Assembly (NCBI RefSeq): GCF_030719035.1
Contig: NZ_CP132203.1
Span: forward strand, 6,885,001-6,949,000
Direction: 5' to 3'
From: Hahella sp. HNIBRBA332
GTDB lineage: Bacteria > Pseudomonadota > Gammaproteobacteria > Pseudomonadales > Oleiphilaceae
DNA: 64,000 bases
Position numbers and translations under genes: made by a program. Each line of letters opens with the position of its first letter. Within the stretch, counting starts at the first letter, position 1. Positions 62,009 through 64,000 of this stretch are shown here, piece after piece. Below the pieces are notes generated by a model. The model did no database searches and had not been told where the DNA came from. It saw only the letters and a program-made list of their open reading frames with translations.

Positions 62009-62862
62009 ACGTCTGGCGTTTCTTGCGGGTCCGGGTCTTCCGATGCATCGGAACGACCATTGTTTTTGACGTTAACTTCCTCCGCTAACACGGTAATGTG
62101 GCGCTCCATCCGCTCCATCTTCATTTCCAGGTCGTTCAGCTTGTTCAGAATTTCCAGGTCGCGGCGTATTTGATCCTTTTCGTCCTGGGAAACGAAAAAG
62201 GCGGAAAAACCTGCTGTCAGTAATGAAAACAACGCCATGCCGAGAAGAATCAAAAAGGAGGCGAACAGTCTGCCGACCGTGCTGGTCGGTACGATATCGC
62301 CATAGCCGACCGTCGTCACCGTCACCCAGGCCCACCAGACTCCGTCCCAGGGCGTTTCAATGGCCGGGTCCAGTCCCGCGATGATAAACCCCGCCATGAC
62401 AATCACGATAAAACCAATAAACAGCGTGTTGCCCAGGTTGTGACGAGATAGAAGGCGTCGCGCAGTGCCGGAAATCTGCAGCAACAGGCTGAACATAACC
62501 AGCAAACGCAGGGTGCGTAACGCGCCGGCCAGCGGCGAAAACCACCAGATCAGCGGGCAGCCGAACAGAATGATGATCAAATTGACCCAATTATTGCGCA
62601 GATAATAGGTTTTTTTGTCCACCAGGGCGGTAAGCAGGAGGGTCTCTACGATAAAGAAAACCCAGATCAGCCAGTCAGTAATGAGCAGCGCGTCGCCGGA
62701 CAACTCATCGTTGGCCTGTAAATACCACTCGATAATAATCCAGATCGCCAGCATCATCATCGGCCACTCCAGAATCTGCCCCCAGAATCTGGCGCGTGAG
62801 TTCTCGGTGGCGGAGACGCCGGCGAGGCCGGTGACGATGGGGAGACGGTCGGATAAAGACAT
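62005..62862 (-). CDS. Voltage-gated-type potassium channel protein
   Basis: This VIC-family ion transporter has 285 residues and about six membrane spans. The pore carries the potassium selectivity filter TVGYGDIVP. An S4-like segment (GALRTLRLLVMFSLLL) has two arginines only, so voltage gating is uncertain. A C-terminal coiled-coil (LEILNKLNDLEMKMERMERH) probably drives tetramerisation. It ends antisense to the HDOD gene end. Confidence 0.85.
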   Translation of the reverse strand: MSLSDRLPIVTGLAGVSATENSRARFWGQILEWPMMMLAIWIIIEWYLQANDELSGDALLITDWLIWVFFIVETLLLTALVDKKTYYLRNNWVNLIIILFGCPLIWWFSPLAGALRTLRLLVMFSLLLQISGTARRLLSRHNLGNTLFIGFIVIVMAGFIIAGLDPAIETPWDGVWWAWVTVTTVGYGDIVPTSTVGRLFASFLILLGMALFSLLTAGFSAFFVSQDEKDQIRRDLEILNKLNDLEMKMERMERHITVLAEEVNVKNNGRSDASEDPDPQETPDV

Positions 62863-63080
62863 GTTGGATTTGAGTTAACTCTGCTTAGTGCGTTGTTTTC
62901 ATGATTATGAAACAAATATAGTCAGCGTGGCGATACAAGTCAGGGCCTTTTGTTTCAGTAACTTGCCATTTCACATAGGCGGACTAATATCTGAGATTAG
63001 GCCGCTTTGGCGCGTAAGGAGCGACGCAAGGCGAACAGACTGGCGCTGTTCCCCGGCTTAACGGGGTGGATACTGCGATA

Positions 63081-63662
63081 ATGACGAAAGAGTTCCCGAT
63101 ATTTCCGCTGAATTCCGTGCTGTGCCCGAAGGGGCGGTTGCCGCTGCAGATTTTCGAACAACGTTATCTGTCTATGATCAGCCGCTGCCTGAAGTCTCAC
63201 GAAGGGTTTGTCATTGTGCTGATCAAAAACGGCAAGGAGGCGAGCGGAGAATGCACCTTCTTTGATGTCGGCTCTTACGCTAGAGTCGTCGACTTCCAGC
63301 AGCTGCCGAACGGCTTTTTAGGGATTACCGCAGAAGGCGAGTGTAAAGTGAGCATTTCCCACGCGCATCGACAAAGCGATGGTTTATATGTCGCGAAAGT
63401 TGAGGCGTTAGGTCTGGAGACGCCGATAGAAACGCCGGATCAATACTCTGAGCTGGCGGATCTTCTGGGAGACCTGTTGCGTCATCCTGTCATTCAGGCG
63501 CTGGGCATGAGCGTGGATTTTAATGACGCCCGTGATGTGGGATGGCGTCTGGTGGAGCTGTTGCCGTTGGCGATGGAGGATAAACAGTACCTGTTGACTT
63601 TGGATGACCCTGTCTATCGCCTTGAGCAAATCCGTTACCTGATCCATGCCTTGGCGGAGTAG
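63081..63662 (+). CDS. LON substrate-binding-domain protein
   Basis: The protein has 193 residues and matches the N-terminal (substrate-binding) domain of Lon protease: FPIFPLNSVLCPKGRLPLQIFEQRY, FVIVLIKNGKE, GTCTFFDVGSYARVVD-like core, and a C-terminal helical bundle ending YLIHALAE. There is no ATPase or protease domain. Stand-alone forms are common in Gram-negative bacteria and lack a firm function. ATG 63081 is preferred over GTG 63066. It is convergent with the PAP2 gene. Confidence 0.85.
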   Translation: MTKEFPIFPLNSVLCPKGRLPLQIFEQRYLSMISRCLKSHEGFVIVLIKNGKEASGECTFFDVGSYARVVDFQQLPNGFLGITAEGECKVSISHAHRQSDGLYVAKVEALGLETPIETPDQYSELADLLGDLLRHPVIQALGMSVDFNDARDVGWRLVELLPLAMEDKQYLLTLDDPVYRLEQIRYLIHALAE

Positions 63663-63687
63663 CCCAGGTTGCCCATTTATTTCTGTC

Positions 63688-64000
63688 TTATCCCCGCATT
63701 TGAATGCTGACGGTTTCCGGCATGGTCCAGCCAAGATAGGCGCACGCCGCCATAACAAATCCAAATAGCAGCACATAACGCCAACTGCCTCGCCACATCG
63801 GGGTTCTGTCGAAATGGCTCTGCGCCACCCGGGCGAAGCCACAGATTGTCAGACCCAGTAAGGCGCCGCCGACGACATCCGAAAACCAATGTACGCCCAG
63901 ATACAGACGACTGAACGCTATCAGCAAGGCGGCCATCGCGCCGGAAATATAAATCGGCCAGCGTCGCGGCGGGCTGAACTCCCTCGCCAGCATAGATGTC
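63688..64000 (-). CDS. PAP2-family phosphatase, C-terminal part (continues beyond window)
   Basis: The visible C-terminal 104 residues carry the third PAP2 catalytic motif SRLYLGVHWFSDVVGG (Arg-His-Asp). The earlier motifs lie beyond the window end, and the frame remains open to 64000, so the start is not visible. A preceding segment (TSMLAREFSPPRRWPIYI) fits the PAP2 helix joining motifs 2 and 3. The protein is membrane-bound and may be an undecaprenyl-pyrophosphate or phosphatidate phosphatase, or the end of a DedA-PAP2 fusion. The substrate is unknown. Confidence 0.82.
   Translation of the reverse strand, partial: TSMLAREFSPPRRWPIYISGAMAALLIAFSRLYLGVHWFSDVVGGALLGLTICGFARVAQSHFDRTPMWRGSWRYVLLFGFVMAACAYLGWTMPETVSIQMRG

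Noticed and set aside
62895..62913. A TTTCAT/ATGAAA inverted repeat upstream of the channel gene
   Set aside because: Only 6 bp arms in AT-rich sequence; expected by chance and no promoter context could be fixed.

Overview
The window is a chromosomal segment of a gammaproteobacterium. Gene order (rplM-rpsI-petABC-sspAB; lpoA-yraN-diaA; mraZ to ftsZ-lpxC; dciA, M23 peptidase, secA, argJ, mutT; xseB-ispA-dxs) and moderate GC content point to a marine, Pseudomonas/Oceanospirillales-type bacterium, and Hahella-like is my best guess. This assignment is inference from protein similarity recalled from memory, not from a search. Meso-DAP-type MurE, lipid A synthesis (LpxC) and a cytochrome bc1 complex indicate a Gram-negative respiring cell, and PomA/PomB-like stators suggest sodium-driven flagellar motility.

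Layout. 1-835: the 3' end of an rRNA operon (partial 23S, complete 5S, strong terminator). 836-3573: the only clearly accessory stretch. It holds an orphan C-terminal piece of error-prone polymerase DnaE2, a decayed IS3-family element, and a secreted von Willebrand A protein with a PEP-CTERM sorting tail, followed by an AT-rich gap. 3574-9473: leuA, a HolD-like gene, rimI, a CbiM-like membrane protein, prfC and a TatD nuclease, all on the plus strand. 9474-14654: rplM-rpsI, petABC and sspAB. 14660-17533 (minus): lpoA-yraN-diaA. 17716-19051: rsmI and the RNase P RNA. 19291-37506: the division and cell wall cluster mraZ-rsmH-ftsL-ftsI-murE-murF-mraY-murD-ftsW-murG-murC-ddl-ftsQ-ftsA-ftsZ-lpxC, with tightly coupled or overlapping genes and a recognisable MraZ operator array at its head. 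37512-43737: dciA (minus), an M23 peptidase, secA, argJ, mutT. 43759-46341: moaC-moaD-moaA and ribA. 46423-49647 (minus): xseB-ispA-dxs, the entry to isoprenoid synthesis. 49892-52354: pomA-pomB and a PilZ protein. 52296-56139: an NRDE protein (minus), a TSUP permease, lgt-thyA-folA. 56151-64000: hrpB, ilvD (minus), a cNMP/HDOD signalling protein, a potassium-channel-like protein (minus), a LON-substrate-domain protein, and the end of a PAP2 phosphatase (minus, cut by the window edge).

Most of the window is conserved housekeeping sequence, and I found no convincing new multi-gene system. The points most worth a second look are regulatory or architectural: the five-unit MraZ box array, a perfect TGAACG palindrome between murF and mraY, inverted repeats around the ribA promoter and in the moaD-moaA and secA leaders, a promoter-like -10 box just before the petC terminator, a PilZ domain interrupted by a helical insert next to the stator genes, an enlarged HolD-like protein, and the PEP-CTERM/VWA protein beside decayed mobile DNA. 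Where a long frame starts upstream of the likely initiation codon, the start was moved to the codon supported by a ribosome binding site, a stop/start overlap or family N-termini, and this is stated in the entry.
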